IMG/VR virus record: IMGVR_UViG_3300011116_000429
Coordinates: 1-41,278 of that record
Length of the DNA stretch: 41,278 bases
Reading direction: 5' to 3' (one strand)
Source: a virus
Of the stretch, positions 7,812-15,987 are shown piece after piece (position 1 is the first letter of the stretch; each line of letters starts with the position of its first letter). Below the pieces are notes generated by a model. The model was not told the origin of the DNA and made no database searches. It saw nothing but the letters and a program-made list of their open reading frames with translations. The position numbers were made by a program, and so were the translations under genes.

Positions 7812-9391
7812 GCGTAGAATTTATTGATGATGAGAGCTCTGAAAATATAATTGATATTTCAAATACAGCAGACTGGTTCTCTTTGAAAAAGGATCAAGTA
7901 AGCAATGACCCATTTGCTGCTGGGATAGATGAATTAAAAAAAGTTAGAGGATTAGGATCCTCATTCAAGCGCAAAATGAGTAGAGAGTTTTCTAAGTCAT
8001 TTACTGGTGTAGAAGGAACGGGAACACAGCAAAACCTATTAGCACAAGCTATTACAGGATATGCTATGTTCGACCTAGTAGAGCCAACATATAATCTTGA
8101 ATATCTTTCTGCGGTATATGAAACATCAACATATAATTACGCAGCAATTAATGCAAAAGTTGCAAACATTGTAGGGCTAGGATATGACTTTGTAGAAACA
8201 AAGAAAACAAATGATGCACTAGATGCACTTACAGATGATAAGTCTCTTGAAAGAGCACGTAGAAAAATAAGCAAGTTGCGACAAGACATACACGCATGGC
8301 TAGATACTACAAATGAAGAAGACACATTTACTCAAACTTTAATTAAGACCTATACAGATTTAGAGGCAACAGGAAATGGCTATATTGAAATCGGCAGAAC
8401 AACTGGTGGAAACATTGGATATATTGGACACATTCCAGCAAAGACAATGCGTGTACGCAGACTAAGAGATGGCTTTATTCAATTGTTATACGGCAAGGCT
8501 GTTTACTTTAATAACTTTGGAGATTCAGAAACAGAGAATCCAATCGCTGGCCAAGAAGATCGCCCAAATGAAATTATTCATTTAAAGAAGTATACCCCTA
8601 TGAATAACTACTACGGCATTCCAGACATTATTGCCGCACAGGTAGCACTCGCAGGTAATGAATTATCTGGTAGATATAATCTAGACTATTTTGAAAACAA
8701 GGCGGTTCCAAGATATATTATTACAGTAAAAGGAGCAAAGCTTTCTCCAGAGTCAGAAAGAAAATTGCTTGAATTTTTCCAGGTCGGATTAAAGGGAAAG
8801 AATCATAGATCCCTATATATTCCACTTCCAGGGGATACCCCAGACTCAAAGACAGAATTTAAGATGGAGCCAGTGGAGGCAAATCCACAGGAGTCTTCAT
8901 TTAATATTTATCGTAAATCAAATAGAGATGAAATTCTATTAGCTCACCGTGTGCCAATTAATAAAATTGGAACTCCAGAGGGAGTAAATTTAGCAGTGGC
9001 AAGAGATGCCGATAAAACATTTAAAGAGCAGGTTTGCCGTCCAGCCCAAATGATTTTAGAAAAGAAAGTAAATAAAATATTTGAGGAAAAGACAGATGCC
9101 CTATCGCTTAAATTTAATGAATTAACTTTAACTGATGAAGATACTCAGTCTAAAATTGACGAAAGATATTTAAGAATGCAGGTAATTACCCCTAATGAAG
9201 TTAGAATTAGAAAGGGTATGATTCCCCTTGACGGAGGAGACGATGTTATTGACCTGAAAGGTCAAGCAGCCTCAGAACAATTAGCCCAAGCTGGAAATAC
9301 CAGACAAAGAGAACAAAATCGCCAAGCAACTGCCCCAGATAATTCAGGAGAAGGCAGAAATGCAAAAGGCGATGGCAGACAGGTTGACTAA
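7808..9391 (+). CDS. portal protein
   Basis: A 527-residue protein of usual portal size. Motifs typical of the PBSX/HK97-type portal group include YAAINAKVANIVGLGYDFV, a DLEATGNGYIEIGR strand, HIPAKTMRVRR, IIHLKKYTPMNNYYGIPDIIAA and FENKAVPRYIITVKG, followed by HRVPINKIGTPEG. The last 60 residues are Gln-, Asn- and Gly-rich and probably disordered. The portal forms the dodecameric vertex for DNA entry and anchors the neck. The start overlaps the previous stop (ATGA). The next two genes encode protease and capsid, the standard order. No terminase precedes it, which is unusual. Confidence 0.9.
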   Translation: MSVEFIDDESSENIIDISNTADWFSLKKDQVSNDPFAAGIDELKKVRGLGSSFKRKMSREFSKSFTGVEGTGTQQNLLAQAITGYAMFDLVEPTYNLEYLSAVYETSTYNYAAINAKVANIVGLGYDFVETKKTNDALDALTDDKSLERARRKISKLRQDIHAWLDTTNEEDTFTQTLIKTYTDLEATGNGYIEIGRTTGGNIGYIGHIPAKTMRVRRLRDGFIQLLYGKAVYFNNFGDSETENPIAGQEDRPNEIIHLKKYTPMNNYYGIPDIIAAQVALAGNELSGRYNLDYFENKAVPRYIITVKGAKLSPESERKLLEFFQVGLKGKNHRSLYIPLPGDTPDSKTEFKMEPVEANPQESSFNIYRKSNRDEILLAHRVPINKIGTPEGVNLAVARDADKTFKEQVCRPAQMILEKKVNKIFEEKTDALSLKFNELTLTDEDTQSKIDERYLRMQVITPNEVRIRKGMIPLDGGDDVIDLKGQAASEQLAQAGNTRQREQNRQATAPDNSGEGRNAKGDGRQVD

Positions 9392-9408
9392 CTCTACTCA
9401 ACTGTTAT

Positions 9409-9437
9409 TTGCCTTTTTATCTATAAGTAGATAAAAT
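9409..9437 (+). promoter_or_regulatory. leaderless promoter with 9-bp inverted repeat before the protease gene
   Basis: TTGCCT (9409-9414) and TAAAAT (9432-9437) are separated by 17 nt, and only 7 nt separate the -10 from the ATG at 9445, which has no Shine-Dalgarno. A perfect 9-bp inverted repeat, TTTTATCTA (9415-9423) and TAGATAAAA (9428-9436) with a TAAG loop, fills the spacer and covers the -10, so it could be an operator or an RNA hairpin. Confidence 0.6.
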
Positions 9438-9444
9438 TAAGCAT

Positions 9445-10779
9445 ATGAATATTGAAAAGTCTTTATGGACTAGCCATGGCAACGACATTAACTTGTCTGT
9501 ACCTTTCACTAAAGTTAACCGTGAAAAGAGAACTGTATCTGGTTTTGCAACACTTGACAATGTTGATCAAACAGGCGATGTTGTAACGGCAGAAGCAAGC
9601 GTAAAAGCATTTGAAAGTTTCCGTGGAAACATTCGTGAGATGCACGGATCACTTGCAGTTGGAAAAATGGTTTCTTTTAAGCCAGAAACTTTTTATGACC
9701 CAACAACTAAAGAATTTTATAATGGCGTTTACGTAACAGCATATATTTCAAAAGGCGCACAGGATAGCTGGGAAAAAGTTCTTGACGGAACTCTTTCAGG
9801 ATTCTCAATCGGCGGAAAGATTAAAGAATCAGATAATGAAGTTAATAAAGCTACAGGTAAGACTGTAAGATTTATTAAAGATTACGAATTGATGGAACTA
9901 TCAATTGTAGATTCACCAGCAAATGAGCTATGTAACATTCTTTCTATTCAGAAAGTAAATGGACAATACATTGCAAAAGGTATAGCAGTAGATGTTGTAA
10001 CCGAAAATATTTTTTACTGTGAAGACAGTAACTCTGTTTTTATCTCAACAGAGAAGACATATGACTCACCAGTATCTGGTAAGCCAGCACAACTAATTGG
10101 TTGGGTTGAGAGTTCAGATGTTAATAAAGCAAAAGAGATTGATAAGATTCTTGATGCATACAAGCATTCAAGATTTACGTTGCCTGATACACAAAAAATT
10201 GCAAAACAGGCAAACGCAGAAGGAGGTAATGAAATGTCAGAAAACACAGAAAACGTAGTTGCTGAAGATGTTGCAGTTGATGCACCAGTTGAAGTAGCCG
10301 TTGAAGAGACAGCAGTTGTTGCAGAAGATGCAGCACCAGTTGAGGCTCCTGCAGAAGCAGTAGCAGAAGACGTTCCTGCCGAAACTCTGGAAAAAGCAGC
10401 CGAAGTATCAGAAGATAAGGTTGATGAACCTGATTTTGCAAAGATGTTAGGCGATCTAAAAGGCTTTTTCTCAGAAACTTTAAACAAGGCATCTGAAGCA
10501 AATGCAGCACAAGTTACAACAATCCAAGAGACTGTTGAATCTTTCAGCAAGAGCGTAGATGCTAGAATTTCAGAGTTGGCAGAACAACACACAGTGCTTT
10601 CAAGTGCTGTAAATGATATCAAGAGCACGATTGATGGTGTACAAAAGCGTGTCGACGCAGTAGAATCAGAGACTGCAATTAAGAAGTCTTCAGATCTTGG
10701 CCGATCAGAAGAAGTAACAATCAAAAAATCCAAATGGAACGGTTCTTTCCTCGGTTCCGTGAACGAAATATTTAACTAA
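9445..10779 (+). CDS. prohead protease fused to scaffold domain
   Basis: A 444-residue protein. Residues 1-165 match the XkdF/S78-type capsid maturation protease: VSGFATLDNVDQTGDVV near the start, catalytic-type His67 in REMHG, a GFSIGG serine motif at 119-124 (Ser121), and MELSIVDSPAN at 150-160. Residues 165-263 are a linker of unknown fold. From about 264 to the end the chain is acidic and Ala/Val/Glu-rich, then coiled-coil-like (VTTIQETVESFSKSVDARI ... VQKRVDAVESE), then a basic tail, as expected of a scaffold. The ATG at 9445 lacks a ribosome binding site but sits 7 nt behind a -10, so I read it as leaderless. The protease should cleave scaffold and capsid during maturation. Confidence 0.85.
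   Translation: MNIEKSLWTSHGNDINLSVPFTKVNREKRTVSGFATLDNVDQTGDVVTAEASVKAFESFRGNIREMHGSLAVGKMVSFKPETFYDPTTKEFYNGVYVTAYISKGAQDSWEKVLDGTLSGFSIGGKIKESDNEVNKATGKTVRFIKDYELMELSIVDSPANELCNILSIQKVNGQYIAKGIAVDVVTENIFYCEDSNSVFISTEKTYDSPVSGKPAQLIGWVESSDVNKAKEIDKILDAYKHSRFTLPDTQKIAKQANAEGGNEMSENTENVVAEDVAVDAPVEVAVEETAVVAEDAAPVEAPAEAVAEDVPAETLEKAAEVSEDKVDEPDFAKMLGDLKGFFSETLNKASEANAAQVTTIQETVESFSKSVDARISELAEQHTVLSSAVNDIKSTIDGVQKRVDAVESETAIKKSSDLGRSEEVTIKKSKWNGSFLGSVNEIFN
10234..10779 (+). CDS. nested in-frame scaffold protein (internal start)
   Basis: Inside the protease gene, AAGGAGGT at 10220-10227 lies 7 nt before an in-frame ATG at 10234 (codon 264 of the protease reading). This is the best-looking ribosome binding site in the region and is placed exactly where the scaffold-like part begins (MSENTENVVAEDVAVD). 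Translation from it would give a separate 181-residue acidic, coiled-coil scaffold, as lambda Nu3 is made inside gene C. The function is inferred from position and composition; the site itself is directly visible. Confidence 0.7.
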   Translation: MSENTENVVAEDVAVDAPVEVAVEETAVVAEDAAPVEAPAEAVAEDVPAETLEKAAEVSEDKVDEPDFAKMLGDLKGFFSETLNKASEANAAQVTTIQETVESFSKSVDARISELAEQHTVLSSAVNDIKSTIDGVQKRVDAVESETAIKKSSDLGRSEEVTIKKSKWNGSFLGSVNEIFN

Positions 10780-10794
10780 GGTAGGTATAAAATA

Positions 10795-11847
10795 ATGAGC
10801 AATGAAACATTAGAAAAAGCAATTGCAACTGGCACAACAGCCCGTGGTACTTTCACTTCTTCTGGCAGTGTTGTAACAGGTGTACACACAGCCCAAGAAG
10901 CAGGTAACGGCGGTCTATTAAACCCAGAACAATCTGCTCGCTTCCTTGACTATATGTTCGACGCAACCGTAATCGGTAAGGTCGCACGTACAGTTCGTAT
11001 GAAGTCAGACACAGCCGAGATTGATCGTATGTCCGTTGGTGAGAAGCTTATGAAGCTTGCAACTGAAGGAGATAATGATGCTGCTAACAATGCAGTAACT
11101 TTCTCAAAGATTTCTCTAACAACAAAGAAACTCCGCATGGACTGGGAGCTTTCAACTGAGTCTCTAGAAGATAACATCGAGGGTGCAGATCTAGAAGATC
11201 ATATTGCACGTTTGATGGCAACACAGGCAGGAAATGACATCGAAGATGTTATTCTTAACGGTGACACATCTCTAACAGGAGACGCTCTTTACAAGTCATT
11301 TGATGGCGTTGTAAAGAAGGCAAAGGCATCAGGTCGTGTCGTAGACGCAGCTGGCGCTGAAGTTTCTCGTGAAGTATTCAACAAGGCACTTAAGGCTATG
11401 CCACGTAAGTACAAGCAACGTCGTGGAGACCTTCGCTTCCTTGCTGGATCAAACTTGATTCAGGATTTCCTATACAAGAACAGTATTGGAACAAACCAGA
11501 CAATTCCACAGGACATCGCTTCAAGCGTAATCCGTGGCGGAGTCGCACCACTAGGTGGACCTGCAGGATATGTAGCACCATTCGCTTTCGGTATTCCGAT
11601 CATCGAAGTTCCGCTACTTGCAGAGGCACAAACTGGTACACACTCAGGAGCTACAGGCTCACACGGAGATATCCACTTGTCATTCCCAAATAACGTAGTT
11701 ATTGGTGTCAAGCGTGATGTAACTGTTTACCGTTTCTTCTGGCCACGCAAGGACTCAATCGAGTACACAATGTATACTCGCGTTGGTGTCCAGATCGAAC
11801 AGGCTGATGCCTGGGTAGTGGTGAAAAATGTTAAGGTTGCTTCCTAA
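10795..11847 (+). CDS. major capsid protein (HK97 fold)
   Basis: A 350-residue protein directly after protease/scaffold. It has a helical N-terminal arm, then LLNPEQSARFLDYMFDATVIGKVARTVRM, WELSTESLEDNIEGADLEDHIARLMATQAGNDIEDVILNG split over the long spine-helix region, RFLAGSNLIQDFLYKNS, FGIPIIEVPLL, and a C-terminal IGVKRDVTVYRFFWPRKDSIEY ... RVGVQIEQADAWVVVKNV, all typical of actinophage and Bacillus-phage HK97-type capsids. Arginine is encoded only by CGT or CGC here, unlike neighbouring genes, which fits very high expression. The ribosome binding site is AAGGTAGG with a 9-nt spacing. A strong terminator follows. Confidence 0.9.
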   Translation: MSNETLEKAIATGTTARGTFTSSGSVVTGVHTAQEAGNGGLLNPEQSARFLDYMFDATVIGKVARTVRMKSDTAEIDRMSVGEKLMKLATEGDNDAANNAVTFSKISLTTKKLRMDWELSTESLEDNIEGADLEDHIARLMATQAGNDIEDVILNGDTSLTGDALYKSFDGVVKKAKASGRVVDAAGAEVSREVFNKALKAMPRKYKQRRGDLRFLAGSNLIQDFLYKNSIGTNQTIPQDIASSVIRGGVAPLGGPAGYVAPFAFGIPIIEVPLLAEAQTGTHSGATGSHGDIHLSFPNNVVIGVKRDVTVYRFFWPRKDSIEYTMYTRVGVQIEQADAWVVVKNVKVAS

Positions 11848-11868
11848 TTAGGAATTAATCCCAGAAAG

Positions 11869-11895
11869 GCCCCCAATTAATTTTGGGGGCTTTTC
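11869..11895 (+). terminator. intrinsic terminator after capsid gene
   Basis: GCCCCCAA (11869-11876) pairs with TTGGGGGC (11883-11890) around a TTAATT loop, followed by TTTTCATTTT. It should end most transcripts of the capsid operon. Confidence 0.9.
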
Positions 11896-11919
11896 ATTTT
11901 AATTTAACAATGCTATAAT
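11891..11919 (+). promoter_or_regulatory. extended -10 promoter for the connector operon
   Basis: TGCTATAAT at 11911-11919 is a consensus extended -10; TTTTCA at 11891-11896 is 17 nt upstream as a weak -35. An inverted repeat TTTTAATT (11897-11904) and AATTAAAA (11917-11924) brackets the -10, though it is AT-only and may be chance. A start near 11926 gives a leader of about 19 nt holding the AAAGGAG ribosome binding site of the next gene. Confidence 0.65.
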
Positions 11920-11944
11920 TAAAACACCTAACAAAGGAGAAAAT

Positions 11945-12352
11945 ATGTCATTTGAGACATTAAAAGTTGCAGAACTCAGAAAAATTGCAGAGGACTTTGC
12001 AGTTGATACTGATGGACTAAAGAATAAGGCCGATATTGTTGCCGCTCTTACCGAAGAGGGAGTAACTTGGTCTGTTTACCAAAAGACTATTAAGGATATT
12101 GAGAAGGCGGCAGACGAATTCAGCGAAGATTCAGAAGAGATTCTTCCAAGATTTAATCCTGATGCTCAACCAGAAAATACATTACTAGTTAGAATGACTA
12201 GAGAGAATTACAGATATGATATTCTTAACTATACGTTTACAAAAGAGCATCCTTTTGTTGCAATGACATCAGAAGACGCTCAAGAAATTTTTGACAAGGA
12301 GGAGGGTTTCCGCTTAGCAACTCCAAAGGAAGTTCAGGAGTACTACGCTTAA
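11945..12352 (+). CDS. head-associated protein with Rho-N/HeH-like N-terminus
   Basis: A 135-residue acidic protein with a good AAAGGAG site. Residues 5-36 (LKVAELRKIAEDFAVDTDGL then KNKADIVAAL) match the helix-extended-loop-helix pattern of Rho N-terminal and SAP/LEM-like domains, which bind nucleic acid or protein. The second half (TLLVRMTRENYRYDILNYTFTK ... AQEIFDKEEGFRLATPKEVQEYY) looks like a small beta domain of the kind seen in head decoration or connector proteins. Proteins with this N-terminus are common just after the capsid gene in actinophages. The exact role is unproven. Confidence 0.75.
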   Translation: MSFETLKVAELRKIAEDFAVDTDGLKNKADIVAALTEEGVTWSVYQKTIKDIEKAADEFSEDSEEILPRFNPDAQPENTLLVRMTRENYRYDILNYTFTKEHPFVAMTSEDAQEIFDKEEGFRLATPKEVQEYYA

Positions 12353-12362
12353 CCTTTATTAA

Positions 12363-13343
12363 ATGGAAATTCTAGTAGGTTCAAATTCACCAATAACACA
12401 TAAAGTGTTTTGGCAGGGGCAACTAACTGATTCAGATAGTCTGCCAGTTGTAAAGCTATATGACATTACAGAAGATCCAGCAGTATCCCCTCCAATTAAT
12501 CCTGGGACAATACTTGCAACACTAACTCCAATAAAGTCGGAAGTAGATGCGGGTACATATATTGTATATATTCCAGTATCATATACAACCAGACAAAGAC
12601 AATTTAGATTAAATTGGTCCTATACAGTGGGCTCAGTTTCTACAGAGAAAAATCATAAAGTATTTGTTCAAACTCCATATACAGATATGAGCCAAGCAAT
12701 TGATGCACTTGGATTAGGGTCAGATTTTTCAGACCCTAATTCTAAGTCATATGCTGAATTATGCAATGCAGAAAGATATGCAAGAAAGCTTATAGAGGCT
12801 TATACTCAGCAACAGTTTTATTTATATGATGATGTTCAAATAGCATATGGATCAGGCTCTGATGTTTTGCCGCTTCCTTATAAACTGGCAGAACTTCATG
12901 AATTATATCAAAATGATATATTGCTTTTAAATACTTTAACAAATGTAAATAACTGGAACTATAATACAATCATTTCTGAAAGCGGATTTGGAATTAGAGT
13001 TAACAGAGCAAACATGCTGGATAATACTGTTTATACAGCAAATGGAATGGTACCTCCAACAATTAATGATACATGGGGTGGATCATTTGCAGTAGGCTCA
13101 ACATATCGTGTACAAGGTAAATTTGGATGGGAAGAAGTTCCTGATGAAATTGATCTTGCATGTATTGAATTAATGAGAGACTATTTCTCAAAGGATAAAG
13201 TTTGGCGCAATAAGTATATGAAGTCAATTCAAACATTTGACTGGAAATTCGAGTACAATTCTGGTACATATTCTGGAACAGGCAATCTGTATGCAGATCA
13301 GATACTTCTACCATATGTTATCAACAAAATGGTTGTGATCTAA
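12363..13343 (+). CDS. head-tail adaptor (connector) protein
   Basis: A 326-residue protein. The N-terminal ~105 residues look like an immunoglobulin-type beta domain (HKVFWQGQLTDSD ... GTYIVYIPVSYTTRQRQFRLNWSY). From about residue 120 the sequence is adaptor-like: YAELCNAERYARKLIEAYTQ, a beta stretch, then VPDEIDLACIELMRDYFSKD followed by RNKYMKSI, the helical pattern seen in HK97 gp6-type connectors that dock beneath the portal. There is no ribosome binding site; the start lies 10 nt after the previous stop, so translational coupling is likely. It overlaps the next gene by TAATG. Confidence 0.75.
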   Translation: MEILVGSNSPITHKVFWQGQLTDSDSLPVVKLYDITEDPAVSPPINPGTILATLTPIKSEVDAGTYIVYIPVSYTTRQRQFRLNWSYTVGSVSTEKNHKVFVQTPYTDMSQAIDALGLGSDFSDPNSKSYAELCNAERYARKLIEAYTQQQFYLYDDVQIAYGSGSDVLPLPYKLAELHELYQNDILLLNTLTNVNNWNYNTIISESGFGIRVNRANMLDNTVYTANGMVPPTINDTWGGSFAVGSTYRVQGKFGWEEVPDEIDLACIELMRDYFSKDKVWRNKYMKSIQTFDWKFEYNSGTYSGTGNLYADQILLPYVINKMVVI

Positions 13344-13771
13344 TGTATGATCTTGTTGACTCCGTTATGCCTATGTTTTTGGATGTCTACAAACAGTTTG
13401 ATTTGCAAGACCCAGATACAGGCTCAATAAAAAAAGAATGGCAATTTGATAGAACTGTTCCATGCAGTGCAAAGGGTATAATTAGCAACTCATCGACTGG
13501 TAGAGTTGGGGATAAGCAGGTTATGTCAAATAAGTATTCAAATGATCAGGTTCTTCAAATTAGAACATCAGAAAAAATAACCTTAAGAGAAAAAATTACT
13601 AATATCAGAGATCAAGAAGGCAATGTTATTTGGGAAGAACTAAATTTTCCAAGCAATACGCCAACTGTTTTTGAGCTTTTAGGCATAACACCAATGACAG
13701 ATCCATTCGGCGGAGTACTTGGATATAACTCTACTGTCAAGAGATCGGAAAATCAAATAATTGGACAATAG
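13343..13771 (+). CDS. probable head closure / stopper protein
   Basis: A 142-residue protein starting at TAATG. Position (between adaptor and further neck genes), size and beta-rich sequence (RTVPCSAKGIISNS, VLQIRTSEKITLREKITNIRD, NTPTVFELLGITPM) fit a head closure protein of the HK97 gp7/SPP1 gp16 kind. No decisive motif is visible, so the assignment is mostly from gene order. Confidence 0.6.
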   Translation: MYDLVDSVMPMFLDVYKQFDLQDPDTGSIKKEWQFDRTVPCSAKGIISNSSTGRVGDKQVMSNKYSNDQVLQIRTSEKITLREKITNIRDQEGNVIWEELNFPSNTPTVFELLGITPMTDPFGGVLGYNSTVKRSENQIIGQ

Positions 13772-14543
13772 CTCACTACTAGTTACAGCAGCCAGCGGTC
13801 TACAGAAGAACATGGCTGGAACTAAGGGTACCATTTTAAGAGACAGTACAGTAGCTCAAATATCTGCTGCAGTTTATTATCATGCCCAAGTAGTATCTAA
13901 ACTAACAACAAATAAGGCATTTGAAAAGAAATTTCAATCTGTAATATTTAAACAAATTGATCAGGACTTTGGGTTATATGTAGATGCCCAAGCAAGAATG
14001 AATCCTAAGTCTTTGCACCATGTATACGAATGGAATAAGACAGGCAACAAAGGATCTAGACTATTTGATTTAAATGTATTATCTACAGATGGACTTTCTT
14101 TTAAGATTACATCTAAATTTAAGCCATCTAAATCATCAGTCCCAAACAACTTTAGCAAGAGAAGACACGTATTTATTAATAAAGCATCTGTGATGGAAGC
14201 TGGAATGCCTCTAGTAATCCGCCCTAAGTCAGCAGAGCGCTTAGTATTCGAAACTGGTACTGGAGTTGTATACATGCCTAAAGGGGCCTCTGTGACCGTT
14301 ACAAGGCCTGGCGGTGGCAAGGCAACAGGAAGATTCCAAATAGCATATGCACAATTCTTTACTGGTAATCTAGTAAATGCAGCAATAAAAAGATCAGGGT
14401 TTCAACAACTATTTAATTCAGCATTAACTAAGGCTATGAAGGTTCCAGCCGATGTTAAAAAAGTTAAATATTCATTTAATCCTAATACATTAAATATGCA
14501 GGCAGAGTCAGCAATTGCTGCAGCATTTGGAGGTGCGTTATGA
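13761..14543 (+). CDS. probable neck / minor tail protein (HK97 gp10-like position)
   Basis: A 260-residue basic protein. The TTG at 13761 overlaps the previous gene by 11 nt; no ribosome binding site precedes it. An ATG at 13812 (MAGTKGTIL) is the alternative start and also has only a weak site. The chain has N-terminal helices, then HHVYEWNKTGNKGSRLFDLNV, FKITSKFKPSKSSVPN and a C-terminal helical part (FFTGNLVNAAIKRSGFQQLF). It fits the neck/tail-completion slot between stopper and tail terminator. Assignment rests on order. Confidence 0.6.
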   Translation: MDNSSLLVTAASGLQKNMAGTKGTILRDSTVAQISAAVYYHAQVVSKLTTNKAFEKKFQSVIFKQIDQDFGLYVDAQARMNPKSLHHVYEWNKTGNKGSRLFDLNVLSTDGLSFKITSKFKPSKSSVPNNFSKRRHVFINKASVMEAGMPLVIRPKSAERLVFETGTGVVYMPKGASVTVTRPGGGKATGRFQIAYAQFFTGNLVNAAIKRSGFQQLFNSALTKAMKVPADVKKVKYSFNPNTLNMQAESAIAAAFGGAL

Positions 14544-15052
14544 CCGTAGATTATAAAGCAGATGTAATGCTTGATTTGAGAAAGTTCCTTTGGAGTCAAT
14601 TAAAAGCTAATAATATTTTTACAGCAACAGACTATTATTCAGATAATATAGGTCAAGAAATTGTGCCAATTATTCCAATACAACAGTCTCCAGAAATGAA
14701 TCAATTTTTGAGCGGGAAGAAGCATATAGTCTATGACAAGATAGGAATGTCATACGAGGATAATTGGGCGATATGCTGTGAGCAAATACTATTCACAATA
14801 TATTCAACAGATGTATCAGAGATTAATGAGATCAGAAACCTAATGACAGACTTATTTAGAAGAATGGATGATTCAGCCAGAGATGCCAACTCGTATTCAG
14901 GCATATCAAAGAAGTTTAAATTCTTTAGCATATTCATTGCTGACATATCGCCAACATCTCCTTCTGAGGAGCTAGCAGGATTTCTCTCAGCAGATGTCAT
15001 TCTTGAGGTCAAATACGCAAGGCACCTAGATACGACTGGTAGATTTGCTTAA
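14540..15052 (+). CDS. probable tail terminator / tail completion protein
   Basis: A 170-residue protein overlapping its neighbour by ATGA. The pattern DVMLDLRKFLWSQLKANNIF, VPIIPIQQSPEMNQF, a DNWAICCEQILFTIYSTDVSEINEIRN stretch and FSADVILEVKYAR-like end fits the gpU/gp17 alpha-beta fold of tail terminators, and its place directly before the tail tube gene agrees. The fold match is by eye only. Confidence 0.65.
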   Translation: MTVDYKADVMLDLRKFLWSQLKANNIFTATDYYSDNIGQEIVPIIPIQQSPEMNQFLSGKKHIVYDKIGMSYEDNWAICCEQILFTIYSTDVSEINEIRNLMTDLFRRMDDSARDANSYSGISKKFKFFSIFIADISPTSPSEELAGFLSADVILEVKYARHLDTTGRFA

Positions 15053-15169
15053 TTTGCCTTTGGGCGCATTATACTCTATTATTATACATAGAGGGAAGGG
15101 CCTAGCCAGCCAAGATTTAATGATTTACAACAATATATATATATTTTTATAAATAGGAGGAAAATAACT
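15053..15169 (+). promoter_or_regulatory. long AT-rich leader with probable promoter for the tail tube gene
   Basis: This gap holds TTGCCT (15054-15059) and TATTAT (15077-15082) with a 17-nt spacer, or alternatively TTGGGC (15060-15065) and TATACA (15083-15088), also 17 nt apart. The leader after it is about 80 nt, contains a long alternating AT run near 15133-15146, and ends with a strong AGGAGG ribosome binding site near 15157. I see no small gene in it. Confidence 0.5.
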
Positions 15170-15880
15170 ATGGCACAATCCGTAGGTAATGCTAAAAATA
15201 TTCTAGTTGGCGCATCTCCATTGTTCTTGTCAAATGTTGACATTAACGATTCAGATTATATCGCTAACGCAGAAGCAGGTGTAGCAATTGCTTCAGGCGC
15301 AACAACAGTTGGAGTTCCAGCTTTTGCACCAGGAGTTTCATATGCAACAACACTTAATAACGTAAACCAAACAGCAGGACTTTTTGGATACCGTAACGTT
15401 GGTTTTACTAACAATGGTCTTCAAATCACATATAACCCAACATTCGATTCAGTAACAGTTGACCAGCTACTTGATACAGCTAAGCTGTTCAAGTCTGCAA
15501 TGGAAGTTATGATCGCAACAGAAATGTCAGAAGGTACTCTAGAGAACATCGTAACAGTGTTCGGACAGAGCTCAAGCACACTTTCAGCAGTAACTGGAAC
15601 ATCTACAACTACCAAGCAAGAACTTGGTCTAGCAGCAGGATCACTTGGTGCCGCTCCAACAGAGCGTCAACTAATTGCAGTAGGACAGGCTCCAACAGCA
15701 GGTTCAACTTCATCTGAGCGTGTATATTATGCACGTCGTGTTTTGTCTGTACAACAGTCACAGCACTCTCTTGCACGTACAACTGCGACCACATTCCCAG
15801 TGACTTTCCGTCTTCTACCAGATGCTAACTACTCTGGCTCAGAATACGGCAAGATTATTGACCGTGTATTAGTAGTATAA
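15170..15880 (+). CDS. major tail (tube) protein
   Basis: A 236-residue protein with a strong AGGAGG site, its own leader and its own terminator. It is rich in Ala, Thr, Ser and Gly and beta-strand-like: KNILVGASPLFLSNV, FGYRNVGFTNNGLQITYNP, DQLLDTAKLFKSAMEVMIAT, VYYARRVLSVQQSQHSLAR, FPVTFRLLPDANYSGSEYGK. This matches the tail tube pattern of siphoviruses, as does its location before the tail chaperones. Arginine codons are CGT throughout, as in the capsid gene, which supports very high expression. Confidence 0.85.
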   Translation: MAQSVGNAKNILVGASPLFLSNVDINDSDYIANAEAGVAIASGATTVGVPAFAPGVSYATTLNNVNQTAGLFGYRNVGFTNNGLQITYNPTFDSVTVDQLLDTAKLFKSAMEVMIATEMSEGTLENIVTVFGQSSSTLSAVTGTSTTTKQELGLAAGSLGAAPTERQLIAVGQAPTAGSTSSERVYYARRVLSVQQSQHSLARTTATTFPVTFRLLPDANYSGSEYGKIIDRVLVV

Positions 15881-15899
15881 TAAATTCAATTTATTAATG

Positions 15900-15925
15900 A
15901 AAACCCCCAGGAAACTGGGGGTTTT
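15900..15925 (+). terminator. intrinsic terminator after tail tube gene
   Basis: An 11-bp perfect stem, AAAACCCCCAG (15900-15910) and CTGGGGGTTTT (15915-15925), with a GAAA (GNRA) tetraloop. The right arm supplies the T-run. Confidence 0.92.
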
Positions 15926-15929
15926 CCAT

Positions 15930-15958
15930 TTGTATAGATAATACCTATATGTTATAAT
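15930..15958 (+). promoter_or_regulatory. promoter for the tail chaperone / tape measure operon
   Basis: TTGTAT (15930-15935), a 17-nt spacer ending in TGT, and TATAAT (15953-15958) form a near-consensus extended -10 promoter starting right behind the tail tube terminator. The expected leader of about 22 nt holds the AGGAGG site of the chaperone gene. Confidence 0.7.
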
Positions 15959-15987
15959 AATTAAGACTAGATCCTAGGAGGATTAAA

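Noticed and set aside
10014-10733. A 239-residue open frame on the minus strand opposite the scaffold region
   Set aside because: It is the antisense of the acidic, repeat-like scaffold coding sequence; it has no ribosome binding site, is rich in Ser/Ala/Thr as expected from the reverse of GAA/GCA-rich codons, and every supported gene is on the other strand.
15133-15146. Alternating AT tract before the tail tube gene as an origin of replication
   Set aside because: Too short and isolated, no iterons or AT-rich unwinding region with repeats; more likely part of an AT-rich leader.
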